This document shows positions 36,684 to 46,454 of a stretch of DNA of 64,000 nucleotides, piece after piece. Both the position numbers and the translations under genes were made by a program. A model generated the notes under the pieces. The model ran no database searches, had not been told where the DNA came from, and was given only the letters and a program-made list of their open reading frames with translations. This stretch comes from Streptomyces fragilis. GTDB lineage: Bacteria > Actinomycetota > Actinomycetes > Streptomycetales > Streptomycetaceae. Numbering within the stretch: the stretch's first letter is position 1; the number at the start of each line of letters is the position of its first letter. Where the stretch lies: positions 1 through 64,000 of the forward strand of contig NZ_BEVZ01000001.1 of the NCBI RefSeq assembly GCF_003112515.1, in the 5' to 3' direction.

Positions 36684-37940
36684 ATGAATGAGTGGCCCCA
36701 GGGATGGTCGGAGAACAACCGCGGCGGCAGCGCGGGCGAGCCCGAGCCCGCCCGCGTCATGCGCCAGGTCCGCCGCGAGCCGTCCGGCCCCTACCCGGGC
36801 CAGGCTCCGCAGTACGGCGGCAGCGTGCCGCGTCAGCCCGCCTCGCCGCCGTACGAGCCCGCGTACGACAGCGGCTACAACACCGGCCAGGTCTACGGCG
36901 GCCAGGGCCAGGGCGGTGGCGGCTACGACGACGGCGGGTACACCGGCGGCTACCGCCAGACCCCGGACTGGGGCCGCAGGATCAAGCGCACGCTGACCAC
37001 CGTCGTGGTGGCCCTGCTCGTGATCTCGGTCGGCACCTACTTCTGGGCCGACTCCAAGCTCCGCGAAGAGGTCGACCTCTCCAAGGTCATCAGCCGGCCC
37101 GAGGAGGGCGACGGCACCAACTACCTGATCGTCGGCTCCGACAGCCGCGACGGGATGTCCGACGAGGACAAGAAGCGCCTGCACACCGGCTCCGCCGACG
37201 GCAAGCGCACGGACTCGATGATGATCCTGCACACCGGCAGCAACGGCCCGACGCTGATATCCCTGCCCCGCGACTCCGACGTGGAGCTCCCCGACTTCAA
37301 GGGCTCCGAGTCCGGCAAGTCCTACCCGGCCACGGGCCGGCGCATCAAGCTGAACGCCGCGTACTCCATGGACGGCCCCGAGCTGCTCGTGCGCACGGTC
37401 GAGTACAACACCGGGCTGCACATCGACCACTACGTGGAGATCGGCTTCGCCGGCTTCGCCAACATCGTGGACGCGGTCGGCGGCGTGGAGATGGACATCC
37501 CCAAGGCGTTCAAGGACAAGAACTCCGGCGCCGACTTCGAGGCCGGCAAGCAGACCCTGAACGGCGAGGAGGCGCTGGCCTTCGTCCGCACCCGGTACGC
37601 CTTCGCGGGCAGCGACCTGGACCGGACGAAGAACCAGCAGAAGTTCCTCTCCGCGCTCGCCAACCAGGCGGCCACCCCGGGCACGGTCCTCAACCCGTTC
37701 CGCCTCTACCCGACGCTGAGCGCGGGCCTGGACACCCTGATCGTCAGCGAGGGCACCGGCCTGTTCGACCTGGCCTCGATGTTCTGGGCGATGAAGGGCG
37801 TCACCGGCGGCGAGGGCACGTCGATGAACATGCCGATATCCGGCTCCAGCGGCGGCAACCTGGTCTGGGACAAGGCCAAGGTCAAGAAGCTGGTCGAGCA
37901 GCTGAAGAACGACGAGCGGGTCACGGTCAAGGGGAACTGA
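36684..37940 (+). CDS. LCP family glycopolymer transferase 5
   Basis: A 418-residue protein starting MNEWPQGWSENN. The 100-residue cytoplasmic part is rich in Gly, Tyr and Gln (GYDDGGYTGGYRQ), the anchor is at about 104-122, and the LCP domain carries NYLIVGSDSRDG, SLPRDSDVEL, LNAAYSMDGPELLVRTVEYNTG and VRTRYAFAGSDLDRTKNQQ. No LytR_C domain. It ends at a perfect terminator. No Shine-Dalgarno sequence is obvious and the transcript may be leaderless. Confidence 0.9.
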   Translation: MNEWPQGWSENNRGGSAGEPEPARVMRQVRREPSGPYPGQAPQYGGSVPRQPASPPYEPAYDSGYNTGQVYGGQGQGGGGYDDGGYTGGYRQTPDWGRRIKRTLTTVVVALLVISVGTYFWADSKLREEVDLSKVISRPEEGDGTNYLIVGSDSRDGMSDEDKKRLHTGSADGKRTDSMMILHTGSNGPTLISLPRDSDVELPDFKGSESGKSYPATGRRIKLNAAYSMDGPELLVRTVEYNTGLHIDHYVEIGFAGFANIVDAVGGVEMDIPKAFKDKNSGADFEAGKQTLNGEEALAFVRTRYAFAGSDLDRTKNQQKFLSALANQAATPGTVLNPFRLYPTLSAGLDTLIVSEGTGLFDLASMFWAMKGVTGGEGTSMNMPISGSSGGNLVWDKAKVKKLVEQLKNDERVTVKGN

Positions 37941-37962
37941 GTCACTCACCCCCGCGGAACGC

Positions 37963-38000
37963 CGAAGGGCGCCCCGGCCGTGCGGCCGGGGCGCCCTTCG
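37963..38000. terminator. bidirectional terminator, 17-bp perfect stem
   Basis: Arms 37963-37979 and 37984-38000, 4-nt loop, between the converging LCP 5 and acyl-CoA dehydrogenase genes. Confidence 0.9.
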
Positions 38001-38026
38001 CGCGTCGCGCGGACGGCTGCGGACGG

Positions 38027-39184
38027 CTACGGCAGGTTGCGCGCCATGACGATGCGCTGCACCTGGTTGGTGCCCTCGTAGATCTGCGTGATCTTCGCGT
38101 CGCGCATCATGCGCTCGACCGGGTAGTCACGGGTGTAGCCGTAGCCGCCCAGCAGCTGCACGGCGTCCGTGGTGACCTCCATGGCGACGTCGGAGGCGAA
38201 GCACTTGGCCGCGGCGCCCTGGAAGGTCAGGTCCGCGTCGCCCCGCTCGGACTTCGCGGCGGCCGCGTAGGTCAGCTGGCGGGCGGCCTCGATCTTCATG
38301 GCCATGTCCGCGAGCATGAACTGCACGCCCTGGAAGTCGCCGATCGGCTTGCCGAACTGCTTGCGCTCCTGGACGTAGCCCTTGGCGTAGTCCAGCGCGC
38401 CCTGGGCGATGCCGAGGGCCTGGGCGGCGATGGTGATGCGGGTGTGGTCCAGCGTCTTCATCGCGGTGGCGAAGCCGGTGCCCTCCGCGCCGATCATGCG
38501 GTCGGCGGGGATGCGGACGTTATCGAAGTAGACCTCGCGGGTCGGGGAGCCCTTGATGCCGAGCTTCTTCTCCGGGGCGCCGAAGGAGACGCCCTCGTCG
38601 GACTTCTCGACGACGAAGGCGGAGATGCCCTTGGAGCGCTTGGTGGGGTCGGTGACCGCCATCACCGTGTAGAACTCGGACTCGCCGGCGTTGGTGATCC
38701 AGCGCTTGACGCCGTTGAGCACCCAGAAGTCGCCGTCGCGCACCGCGCGGGTCTTCATGCCCGCCGCGTCCGAGCCGGCGTCCGGCTCGGAGAGGCAGTA
38801 GGAGAAGCCGCCCTGGCCCTTGGCGAGCGGGGTCATGTACTTCTTCTTCAGCTCCTCGGAGCCGGAGAGGATCACCGGCAGCGAGCCCAGCTTGTTGACC
38901 GCGGGGATCAGGGAGGACGAGGCGCACACGCGCGCCACCTCCTCGATCACGATCACCGTGGCGAGGGCGTCGGCGCCCGCGCCGCCGTACTCCTCGGGGA
39001 CGTGCACGGCGTGCAGGTCGTTGGCGACCAGGGCGTCCTGCGCCTCCTGGGGGAAGCGGGCCTCCTCGTCCACCGCCGCGGCGTACGGGGCGATCTTCGC
39101 CTCGGCGAGGGCGCGCACCGACTCACGGAGCATGTCGTGCTCCTCGGACGGGCGGTACAGGTCGAAGTCAGCCGATCCGGCCAA
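38027..39184 (-). CDS. acyl-CoA dehydrogenase
   Basis: A 385-residue FAD flavoprotein introducing a trans-2 double bond into acyl-CoA. Signatures FSYCLSEPDAGSDAAG and GGYGYTRDYPVERMMRDAKITQIYEGT (containing the catalytic glutamate) are complete; MSKGISAFVVEK-type FAD contact also present (KGISAFVVEKSDEG). It matches, in position beside purE/purK, mycobacterial fadE25. The start is a TTG at 39184 with GGAG at about 10 nt. It is probably controlled through a site in its upstream region. Confidence 0.92.
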   Translation of the reverse strand: MAGSADFDLYRPSEEHDMLRESVRALAEAKIAPYAAAVDEEARFPQEAQDALVANDLHAVHVPEEYGGAGADALATVIVIEEVARVCASSSLIPAVNKLGSLPVILSGSEELKKKYMTPLAKGQGGFSYCLSEPDAGSDAAGMKTRAVRDGDFWVLNGVKRWITNAGESEFYTVMAVTDPTKRSKGISAFVVEKSDEGVSFGAPEKKLGIKGSPTREVYFDNVRIPADRMIGAEGTGFATAMKTLDHTRITIAAQALGIAQGALDYAKGYVQERKQFGKPIGDFQGVQFMLADMAMKIEAARQLTYAAAAKSERGDADLTFQGAAAKCFASDVAMEVTTDAVQLLGGYGYTRDYPVERMMRDAKITQIYEGTNQVQRIVMARNLP

Positions 39185-39227
39185 GGTCTCTCACGCTCCA
39201 AGCGAAGGAAGAAGAGGGGACATTCAG

Positions 39228-39245
39228 TTAACTACCGTTTAGTAG
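39228..39245 (-). promoter_or_regulatory. AT-rich inverted repeat upstream of acyl-CoA dehydrogenase
   Basis: The sequence TTAACTACCGTTTAGTAG (39228-39245) contains CTAC/GTAG arms separated by 6 bp in an AT-rich patch within a very GC-rich genome, 44-61 bp upstream of the start. It resembles operators of TetR-type fatty-acid regulators, but no regulator gene is adjacent. Confidence 0.45.
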
Positions 39246-39419
39246 CCAAATCCTAGGCCGTCTCCTCCGCCGCGGCACCGTGAGGTTGACGACAGAGTTG
39301 ACGGCGGAGGTGACGCGTTCCAGGGTCTTCCCATGAGGGAGCCCTCGCACCCCCGGTTATGCTCGGTCGGCGCGCAGCAGGCACGCGGACCCGCAAGGAC
39401 GTCACCACCAGGAGCATCC

Positions 39420-40763
39420 ATGGCCCTCAAGATCACCGTGATCGGCACCGGCTATCTCGGCGCCACACACGCCGCGGCCATGGCCGAGCTCGGCTTCGAG
39501 GTCCTCGGCCTGGACGTCGTCCCCGAGAAGATCGAGATGCTGCAGCGGGGCGAGGTCCCGATGTACGAGCCCGGTCTCGAGGACCTGCTGCGGCGGCACG
39601 TGGCCGGCATCGAGGGTTCCTCCGGGCGGCTGCGCTTCACGATGGACTTCGCGGAGGCCGGCGCCTTCGGCGACGTGCACTTCGTCTGCGTGAACACCCC
39701 GCAGCGGCATGGTGAGTACGCGGCGGACATGAGCTACGTGAACTCCGCGATCGCCTCGCTGGCCCCGCACCTGACCGGGCCCGCGCTGGTCGTCGGCAAG
39801 TCCACGGTGCCGGTGGGCACGGCGGACCGTCTCGCCGCCTACCTGGCCGAGCACGCGCCGGGCGGCGCGGACGTGGAGCTGGCGTGGAACCCGGAGTTCC
39901 TGCGCGAGGGCTTCGCGGTCGACGACACCCTGCACCCGGACCGGATCGTGGTCGGCGTGCGCGGCGGGCAGGCCGAGAAGCTGCTCCGCGAGGTGTACGC
40001 GACGCCGCTGTCCGAGGGGACGCCGTTCGTGGTGACGGACTTCCCCACCGCCGAACTGGTGAAGACCTCGGCGAACTCCTTCCTCGCCACCAAGATCTCC
40101 TTCATCAACGCGATGGCCGAGGTGTGCGAGGCGGCGGGCGGCGACGTCGCCAAGCTGGCCGAGGCGATCGGCTACGACGACCGGATCGGAAGGAAGTTCC
40201 TGCGGGCCGGCATCGGCTTCGGCGGCGGCTGCCTGCCCAAGGACATCCGGGCGTTCATGGCGCGCGCCGGCGAGCTGGGCGCGGACCAGGCGCTGACCTT
40301 CCTGCGGGAGATCGACTCCATCAACATGCGCCAGCGCGGCCGGATGGTGGAGCTGGCCCGGGAGGCGCTGGGCGGCGGGCCGTTCCTCGGCAAGCGGGTC
40401 GCGGTGCTCGGCGCCACGTTCAAGCCGGACTCCGACGACGTCCGGGACTCGCCGGCGCTGAACGTCGCGGGGCAGATCCACCTGCAGGGCGGCCAGGTCA
40501 CCGTGTACGACCCCAAGGGCATGGACAACGCGCGGCGGGTCTTCCCGACGCTGGGCTACGCGGAGACGGCAGAGGACGCCGTGCGCGGGGCGGAGATAGT
40601 GCTCCACCTGACCGAGTGGCGCGAGTTCCGGGAGCTGGATCCCGAGAAGCTGGGCCAGGTCGCGGCGCGGCGGGTGCTGCTGGACGGCCGCAACGCGCTG
40701 GACCCCGAGCCGTGGCGCGCCGCCGGCTGGACCTACCGGGGCATGGGCCGCCCCGCCGCCTGA
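39420..40763 (+). CDS. UDP-glucose/GDP-mannose dehydrogenase family protein
   Basis: A 447-residue NAD-dependent enzyme oxidising the C6 hydroxyl of a nucleotide sugar to a uronic acid, most likely UDP-glucose to UDP-glucuronate. Rossmann motif TVIGTGYLGATHAAAMAELG (residues 5-24), GKSTVPVGTA, WNPEFLREG and the catalytic cysteine in GIGFGGGCLPKDIRAF are visible. AGGAG precedes the ATG at 39420. It may feed uronic acids to envelope glycans made by neighbours. Confidence 0.92.
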   Translation: MALKITVIGTGYLGATHAAAMAELGFEVLGLDVVPEKIEMLQRGEVPMYEPGLEDLLRRHVAGIEGSSGRLRFTMDFAEAGAFGDVHFVCVNTPQRHGEYAADMSYVNSAIASLAPHLTGPALVVGKSTVPVGTADRLAAYLAEHAPGGADVELAWNPEFLREGFAVDDTLHPDRIVVGVRGGQAEKLLREVYATPLSEGTPFVVTDFPTAELVKTSANSFLATKISFINAMAEVCEAAGGDVAKLAEAIGYDDRIGRKFLRAGIGFGGGCLPKDIRAFMARAGELGADQALTFLREIDSINMRQRGRMVELAREALGGGPFLGKRVAVLGATFKPDSDDVRDSPALNVAGQIHLQGGQVTVYDPKGMDNARRVFPTLGYAETAEDAVRGAEIVLHLTEWREFRELDPEKLGQVAARRVLLDGRNALDPEPWRAAGWTYRGMGRPAA

Positions 40764-40800
40764 CCCCCGGGGCCCAGGGCGGAAGTGCCCGTACACAACG

Positions 40801-40845
40801 GGTGAGCCCGGGGTGTCTGCTGGAGCAGCACACCCGGGGCTCACC
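40801..40845. terminator. terminator between UDP-sugar dehydrogenase and dipeptidase
   Basis: A long, nearly perfect stem (GGTGAGCCC... against ...GGGCTCACC) spans 40801-40845 between two converging genes. Confidence 0.8.
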
Positions 40846-40871
40846 TGTGGAGCACGGCCGGCCGGGGGCGG

Positions 40872-42062
40872 CTACGCGTCGACCGTGGTGATCGTCGCGT
40901 GGGAGGGTGCGGTGGTGGCGCGGAGATCGCGGGCCACCGCTTCCGCGTCGCGCAGGACGCGGACCGTGTTGCCCCAGGTCAGCTTGGCGAGGTCGTCGCG
41001 GGACCAGTTGCGGTCCAGGAGCTCGGCGACCAGGTTCGGGTAGCCGGCGACGTCGCGCAGGCCGTCCGGGGTGAACGCCGTGCCGTCGTAGTCGCCGCCG
41101 ATGCCGATGTGGTCCACGCCGGCGACCTCACGCATGTGGTCGAGGTGGTCGGCGACCGTGGAGGCCGTGGCCCGCGGGCGCGGGTGGGCCTCCTCGAAGG
41201 CCTGGTGGACCTTCATCGCCTCCGGGGTGGTGTCCAGGTGGTGGAAGCCGTGCGCCCGCAGGTTCTCGTCCGCCTCGACCGTCCAGTCCACCGCGGCCTG
41301 CAGGACGAACTTCGGCACGAAGGTCGCCATGGCGACGCCGCCGTTGGCCGCCAGCCGCTCCAGCACGTCGTCCGGGACGTTGCGCGGGTGGTCGCAGACG
41401 GCGCGGGCGGAGGAGTGGGAGAAGATCACCGGCGCCGCGGAGGCGTCCAGCGCGTCCCGCATGGTCGACGCGGCCACGTGGGAGAGGTCGACCAGCATGC
41501 CCTCGCGGTTCATCTCCCGCACCACCAGCCGCCCGAAGGCGGTGAGCCCGCCGTGCCGCGGCTCGTCGGTGGCGGAGTCCGCCCAGTCGACGTTGCTGTT
41601 GTGGGTGAGGGTCATGTACCGCACGCCCAGCGCGTACAGCATCCGCAGCGCGCCCAGCGAGTTCTCGATGGAGTGGCCGCCCTCGGCGCCCATCAGCGAG
41701 GCGATGCGGCCCTCGGCGCGGGCCGCCTCCAGGTCGTCCGCGGTGGACGCGGCCCGCAGGTCGCCCGGGTACCGGTCGAGGAGCTGCCGCACGCAGTCGA
41801 TCTGCTCCAGCGTCGCGGCGAGCGGGTACGGCTGCTCGTAGGGCACGTACACCGACCAGTACTGGGCGCCCACGCAGCCCTCGCGCAGCCGCGCCAGGTC
41901 GGTGTGCAGCGCGGCGCTCTGGTCGGTGGCGATGTCGCGGGCGCCGAGGTCGTAGCCGACCTGTTCGCGCAGCGCCCACGGCAGGTCGTTGTGGCCGTCG
42001 ACGACCGGGAATTCCCGCAGCAGCTCGCGGGCCCGCGCCAGGGACTCCCGGGAGGCGCTCAC
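40872..42062 (-). CDS. membrane (renal-type) dipeptidase, peptidase M19
   Basis: A 396-residue metallopeptidase family protein hydrolysing dipeptides, possibly including D-amino acid-containing ones. Metal-binding [12 protein letters not shown] near the N-terminus, [34 protein letters not shown] and GIGGDYDG follow the family order. No signal peptide, so cytoplasmic. Its GTG start overlaps the purE stop by 4 nt, so it is cotranslated with purE-purK. The link to purine synthesis is not evident. Confidence 0.9.
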   Translation of the reverse strand: MSASRESLARARELLREFPVVDGHNDLPWALREQVGYDLGARDIATDQSAALHTDLARLREGCVGAQYWSVYVPYEQPYPLAATLEQIDCVRQLLDRYPGDLRAASTADDLEAARAEGRIASLMGAEGGHSIENSLGALRMLYALGVRYMTLTHNSNVDWADSATDEPRHGGLTAFGRLVVREMNREGMLVDLSHVAASTMRDALDASAAPVIFSHSSARAVCDHPRNVPDDVLERLAANGGVAMATFVPKFVLQAAVDWTVEADENLRAHGFHHLDTTPEAMKVHQAFEEAHPRPRATASTVADHLDHMREVAGVDHIGIGGDYDGTAFTPDGLRDVAGYPNLVAELLDRNWSRDDLAKLTWGNTVRVLRDAEAVARDLRATTAPSHATITTVDA

Positions 42063-42586
42063 CGGCCGTTCCCGGACCCGGCGCCCATGGCCTTGGCGCG
42101 GAGCCGGCGGCCCTTCTCGGTGGCCTGGTCGTTGAGCTCCTGCTGGAACTCGCGCATCCGCTCGAGCAGCGCCTCGTCGTGCGCGGCGAGGATCCGGGCG
42201 GCCAGCAGACCGGCGTTGCGGGCGCCGCCGACGGAGACCGTGGCGACGGGCACGCCGGCCGGCATCTGGACGATGGAGAGCAGCGAGTCCATGCCGTCCA
42301 GGTACTTCAGCGGCACCGGAACGCCGATGACCGGCAGCGGCGTCACCGAGGCGAGCATGCCCGGGAGGTGGGCGGCGCCGCCGGCGCCCGCGACGATCGC
42401 CTTGAGCCCGCGCTCCGCGGCCTGCTCGCCGTAGGCGACCATCTCGCGGGGCATCCGGTGGGCGGAGACGACGTCCACCTCGTAGGGGATCTCGAACTCG
42501 TCGAGGGCCTGGGCGGCGGCCTCCATCACGGGCCAGTCGGAGTCCGACCCCATGACGATGCCGACCAGCGGCGCTTCGCTGCTCAT
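42059..42586 (-). CDS. purE: N5-carboxyaminoimidazole ribonucleotide mutase
   Basis: A 175-residue class I PurE converting N5-CAIR to CAIR in de novo purine synthesis. [22 protein letters not shown] and [12 protein letters not shown] are the substrate-binding blocks. Its start overlaps purK's stop as ATGA and its own stop overlaps the dipeptidase start, so three genes are coupled. The C-terminal 25 residues are charged and longer than in E. coli PurE. The frame is open above the start within purK but is not coding. Confidence 0.96.
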   Translation of the reverse strand: MSSEAPLVGIVMGSDSDWPVMEAAAQALDEFEIPYEVDVVSAHRMPREMVAYGEQAAERGLKAIVAGAGGAAHLPGMLASVTPLPVIGVPVPLKYLDGMDSLLSIVQMPAGVPVATVSVGGARNAGLLAARILAAHDEALLERMREFQQELNDQATEKGRRLRAKAMGAGSGNGR

Positions 42587-43776
42587 TCGGTGACGATTCC
42601 CCTCAGGTAGTGGGCCGCGTGCGTGGCGCGCTCCAGGACGTCGTCCAGGTCGGCGCCGTAGGTGTTGACGTGACCCACCTTGCGGCCGGGCTTCACGTCC
42701 TTGCCGTACATGTGGATCTTCAGCTGGGGGTCCCGCGCCATGCAGTGCAGGTACGCCGAGTACATGTCCGGGTAGTCGCCGCCGAGGACGTTGACCATCA
42801 CCGTCCACGGCTGGCGGGGGCGCGGGTCGCCGAGCGGCAGGTCGAGGACGGCCCGCACGTGGTTGGCGAACTGCGAGGTGACCGCGCCGTCCATCGACCA
42901 GTGGCCGGAGTTGTGCGGGCGCATCGCCAGCTCGTTGACCAGGATGCGGCCGTCGCGGGTCTGGAACAGCTCGACCGCGAGGTGGCCGACGACGCCGAGC
43001 TCCTTGGCGATGGTGAGCGCCATCTCCGTGGCCTCGGCGGCGAGGGCGGCGTCGAGGTCGGGGGCGGGGGCGATCACGGTGTCGCAGACGCCCGCGACCT
43101 GGCGGGACTCGACCACCGGGTAGGCGACGGCCTGGCCGTGCGGGGAGCGCACCACGTTGGCGGCGAGCTCGCGGACGAAGTCGACCTTCTCCTCGGCCAG
43201 CACCTCGACGCCGGCCTTGAAGGGCTCGGTGATCGCCGGGTCGTCGGCGCCCTTGATCACCCAGACGCCCTTGCCGTCGTACCCGCCGCGCACGGTCTTC
43301 AGGACGACGGGGAAGCCGTCGCCCTCCCCGGAACCCCCGCCGGCGCCCCCGCCGGTGCGCTCGGCGGCGCCCTCGGCGGCGAACGCCGCCACGTCGGCCG
43401 GGCCGGCGACGATGCGGTGCCGGGGGCAGGCCACCCCGATCGCGGTCAGCCTGGCCCGCATCACGCCCTTGTCCTGGGCGTGCACCAGCGCGTCCGGGCC
43501 GGGGCGCACGGGGATGCCGTCGGCCTCCAGGGCCCGCAGGTGCTCGGTGGGCACGTGCTCGTGGTCGAAGGTGATGACATCGCAGCCGCGGGCGAAGTCG
43601 CGGAGGGTGTCCAGGTCGCGATAGTCGCCGATGACGACCTCGTTGACGACCTGGGCCGCGGAGTCCTGCGGGGTGTCACTGAGCAGCTTGAAACGGATGC
43701 CGAGCGGGATGCCTGCCTCGTGCGTCATACGCGCGAGCTGGCCGCCGCCGATCATGCCGACTACCGGGAACGTCAC
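42583..43776 (-). CDS. purK: 5-(carboxyamino)imidazole ribonucleotide synthase
   Basis: A 397-residue ATP-grasp enzyme that makes N5-CAIR from AIR, bicarbonate and ATP. The N-terminal [12 protein letters not shown] is the family start; [19 protein letters not shown] is the ATP-grasp lysine loop; [24 protein letters not shown] is the metal/substrate block. Just before the lysine loop there is an unusual Gly/Glu/Ala-rich insertion ([15 protein letters not shown]). The GTG start at 43776 is leaderless by prediction. First gene of the operon. Confidence 0.96.
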   Translation of the reverse strand: MTFPVVGMIGGGQLARMTHEAGIPLGIRFKLLSDTPQDSAAQVVNEVVIGDYRDLDTLRDFARGCDVITFDHEHVPTEHLRALEADGIPVRPGPDALVHAQDKGVMRARLTAIGVACPRHRIVAGPADVAAFAAEGAAERTGGGAGGGSGEGDGFPVVLKTVRGGYDGKGVWVIKGADDPAITEPFKAGVEVLAEEKVDFVRELAANVVRSPHGQAVAYPVVESRQVAGVCDTVIAPAPDLDAALAAEATEMALTIAKELGVVGHLAVELFQTRDGRILVNELAMRPHNSGHWSMDGAVTSQFANHVRAVLDLPLGDPRPRQPWTVMVNVLGGDYPDMYSAYLHCMARDPQLKIHMYGKDVKPGRKVGHVNTYGADLDDVLERATHAAHYLRGIVTE

Positions 43777-43782
43777 GCGTCA

Positions 43783-43788
43783 AGGGTA
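43783..43788 (-). promoter_or_regulatory. purK: predicted -10 of the leaderless purK operon
   Basis: On the minus strand TACCCT ends exactly 6 nt before the purK GTG, with no ribosome binding site. Confidence 0.65.
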
Positions 43789-43959
43789 TCGGGCGCGCGT
43801 TCCGGTTCCGCTTTCCGTCCCCGTGGGCGGAAACCGGTCAGCCGGGTACCACTTCTGCCCGACTTCCACACGCCCCACGTCGTTGCGCGCGCGAGGCCGG
43901 AGAGGCCGTGGTTAGCATGACTGAGTTGACGTCGATCACATGAACGGGGCTGGGCCGCG

Positions 43960-44478
43960 ATGGGCAGAGAGCTTCCTCGCACCGCCGCGCCGGGCGGGTT
44001 CCGCCGCCGCCTGCGCGCCCTGTGGCGTGAAATCGTCAAGTTCGGCGCGGTCGGCGGGGCCGGCCTGCTGGTCAACTTCGCCGCGTTCAACGTGCTGCTG
44101 CACATGGGCGTGCGCCCCGGCCGGGCCGGGGTGGCGGCGACCGCGCTGGCCATCGCCTTCAACTACCTGGGCTTCCGCTACTTCACCTACCGTGACCGCG
44201 ACCGCGGGCACCGCACGCGGGAGATGAGCCTGTTCCTGGCGTTCAGCGCGGTGGGCCTGGTCATCGAGAACGGTGTGCTCTTCCTGGCCACGTACGGGAT
44301 GGGCTGGGACACCCCGCTGGAGAACAACGTCTTCAAGTTCGTGGGCGTCGGGGTGGCCACGCTGTTCCGCTTCTGGTCCTACCGGACCTGGGTCTTCCGG
44401 GCCCTGCCCGAGCCGCGGGAGCGCCCGTCACGGGTGCATCCGCAGGGGCGCACCACGGAACGGGTCGGGCGGCCTTAG
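43960..44478 (+). CDS. GtrA family membrane protein
   Basis: A 172-residue protein with four membrane segments (for example VKFGAVGGAGLLVNFAAF, ATALAIAFNYLGFRYF, LFLAFSAVGLVIENGVLF, FKFVGVGVATLFRFWSYRTW). GtrA proteins are thought to flip polyprenyl-phosphate-linked sugars across the membrane. Both ends are charged and cytoplasmic, with a C-terminal Arg/Pro tail. It diverges from purK and sits beside purE/purK, as in Mycobacterium. The ATG at 43960 is the likely start. Confidence 0.88.
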   Translation: MGRELPRTAAPGGFRRRLRALWREIVKFGAVGGAGLLVNFAAFNVLLHMGVRPGRAGVAATALAIAFNYLGFRYFTYRDRDRGHRTREMSLFLAFSAVGLVIENGVLFLATYGMGWDTPLENNVFKFVGVGVATLFRFWSYRTWVFRALPEPRERPSRVHPQGRTTERVGRP

Positions 44479-44489
44479 CAGCCCGCGGC

Positions 44490-45764
44490 TCAGCGGACCG
44501 TCGGCCCCGAGGGCTTGGAGCTGGGGCGCCCGGGCTGCGGCCGGCTCAGGAAGAGGCCGAACACCGGCGGCTGCGCCTGCAGCATCTCCAGCCGCCCTCC
44601 GTCCGCCTCGGCGAGGTCGCGGGCGACGGCCAGGCCGATGCCGGTCGAGTTGTGCCCGCTGATCGTCCGCTCGAAGATCCGCGCGCCCAGGTCGGCCGGG
44701 ATGCCCGGCCCCTCGTCGGTCACCTCGACGACCGCCTGGTTGCCCACCACGCGGGTGCGCAGGGCCACCGTCCCGCCACCGTGCATCAGCGAGTTCTCGA
44801 TCAGCGCCGCCAGCACCTGCGCCACGGCGCCGGGCGTGCCCATCGCCTCCAAATGCCGTTTGCCGGAGGTGACGATGGCCCGGCCTGCGCTGCGGTAGGC
44901 GGGCCGCCACTCGGCGATCTGCTGCTGGATGACCTCGTCGATGTCGAAGGAGACCGCGGAGCCGGTGCGCGGGTCGCGCGAGTTGGTGAGCAGCCGCTGC
45001 ACCACGTCGGTGAGCCGCTCGACCTGGGTGAGCGCGATGGAGGCCTCCTCCCGCGCGGTCTTCAGGTCGTCGGTGAGGGTGATCTCCTCCAGCCGCATGG
45101 AGAGCGCGGTGAGTGGCGTGCGCAGCTGGTGGGAGGCGTCGGCGGCCAGCCGGCGCTCGGCGGTCAGCATCCGGCCGATGCGCTCGGCGGAGCGGTCGAG
45201 CACGTCGCCGACCCGGTCCAGCTCGGGCACGCCGTACCGCTTGTTGCGGGGCCTGGGGTCGCCGGAGCCGAGACGCTCGGCGGTCTCGGCGAGGTCGGTG
45301 AGCGGGGAGGCGAGCCGGTTGGCCTGGCGCACGGCCAGCAGGATCGCGGCGACGACCGCGAGCAGCGCCACGCCTCCGATGATCAGCAGGGTGCGCCCGA
45401 CCTCGCGGGTCACCGCGGAGCGGGGTTCCTCGACCCGGACCGTCTCGCCGCCCTCGCCGCGGGTGGTCGCGTGGATGACGTCGCCGGACGGCTTGTCGCC
45501 GACCTCGATCACCTGCCCGCCGGGGAGGGTGATCACCGCGTGCCGTCCGGCCTCGACCTGGTTCTCCAGGATGGCGGCGCTGACGTCCTCCTCCCCGAGG
45601 ACCCGGGCGTCGACGATGCTCGCCAGCCGCACCGCCTCGGACTCGACCCGTTCCTGGGCGCTGGCGCTGATGGTGCGGGTCTCCACCAGGACCAGGGAGA
45701 CGCCGAAGACGGTGATCACCACGAGGACCACGAGGAGGGTGGACTGGATGAGGCGGCGGCGCAT
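44490..45764 (-). CDS. two-component sensor histidine kinase
   Basis: A 424-residue membrane kinase. Membrane helices at about 8-28 and 125-147 enclose an extracellular sensor of about 95 residues; a HAMP region (NRLASPLTDLAETAERLGSG) follows, then the H-box ASHQLRTPLTALSMRL (phospho-His about 219) and an ATPase domain with an N-box (ALIENSLMHGGG) and G-box (DEGPGIPAD...NSTGIGLAVARDLAEADGG). Cotranscribed with the response regulator, 12 bp apart. The signal is unknown. Confidence 0.93.
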   Translation of the reverse strand: MRRRLIQSTLLVVLVVITVFGVSLVLVETRTISASAQERVESEAVRLASIVDARVLGEEDVSAAILENQVEAGRHAVITLPGGQVIEVGDKPSGDVIHATTRGEGGETVRVEEPRSAVTREVGRTLLIIGGVALLAVVAAILLAVRQANRLASPLTDLAETAERLGSGDPRPRNKRYGVPELDRVGDVLDRSAERIGRMLTAERRLAADASHQLRTPLTALSMRLEEITLTDDLKTAREEASIALTQVERLTDVVQRLLTNSRDPRTGSAVSFDIDEVIQQQIAEWRPAYRSAGRAIVTSGKRHLEAMGTPGAVAQVLAALIENSLMHGGGTVALRTRVVGNQAVVEVTDEGPGIPADLGARIFERTISGHNSTGIGLAVARDLAEADGGRLEMLQAQPPVFGLFLSRPQPGRPSSKPSGPTVR

Positions 45765-45776
45765 GGGGGAAGGGTG

Positions 45777-46454
45777 TCAGCTCTTCTCGAAGCGGAAGCC
45801 CACGCCGCGCACGGTGGCGATGTAGCGAGGGTTCGCCGCATCGTCGCCGAGCTTCTTGCGGAGCCAGGAGATGTGCATGTCGAGGGTCTTGGTCGACGAC
45901 CACCAGGTGGTGTCCCAGACCTCGCGCATCAGCTGGTCCCGGGTGACGACCCGGCCGGCGTCGCGGACCAGCACCCGCAGCAGGTCGAACTCCTTGGCGG
46001 TGAGCTGGAGCTCCTCCTCGCCCATCCAGGCGCGGTGCGACTCGACGTCGATCCGCACGCCGTGGATGGCGGGCGGCTGCTGCGGCTCGGCGGCGCCGCG
46101 CCGCAGCAGGGCCCGGACCCTGGCCAGCAGCTCGGCGAGCCGGAAGGGCTTGGTGACGTAGTCGTCGGCGCCCGCGTCGAGGCCGACGACGGTGTCCACC
46201 TCGTCCGCGCGCGCGGTCAGGATGAGGATGGGCACACCGAGGCCCTCGGCGCGGAGCCGGCGGGCGACCTCCAGGCCGTCCATGCCGGGCAGCCCCAGGT
46301 CGAGCACGACCAGGTCCACCCCGCCACGCATCCCGGCGTCGAGGGCGGTCGGGCCGTCCTCGCGCACCTCGACCTCGTAGCCCTCCCTGCGCAGGGCGCG
46401 GGCCAGCGGCTCAGAGATGGACGAGTCGTCCTCGGCGAGCAGTACACGGGTCAT
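45777..46454 (-). CDS. OmpR/PhoB-type response regulator
   Basis: A 225-residue regulator: receiver domain 1-115 with DD at 8-9, phospho-acceptor Asp in VVLDLGLPGMDG, Thr in LTARADE and Lys in YVTKPF; C-terminal winged helix (ELQLTAKEFDLLRVLVRDAG, VDTHISWLRKKLGDD type recognition: LDMHISWLRKKL). It partners the adjacent kinase. It is the first gene of the pair; 510 bp of non-coding DNA lie upstream. Target genes are not known, perhaps envelope-related. Confidence 0.94.
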   Translation of the reverse strand: MTRVLLAEDDSSISEPLARALRREGYEVEVREDGPTALDAGMRGGVDLVVLDLGLPGMDGLEVARRLRAEGLGVPILILTARADEVDTVVGLDAGADDYVTKPFRLAELLARVRALLRRGAAEPQQPPAIHGVRIDVESHRAWMGEEELQLTAKEFDLLRVLVRDAGRVVTRDQLMREVWDTTWWSSTKTLDMHISWLRKKLGDDAANPRYIATVRGVGFRFEKS

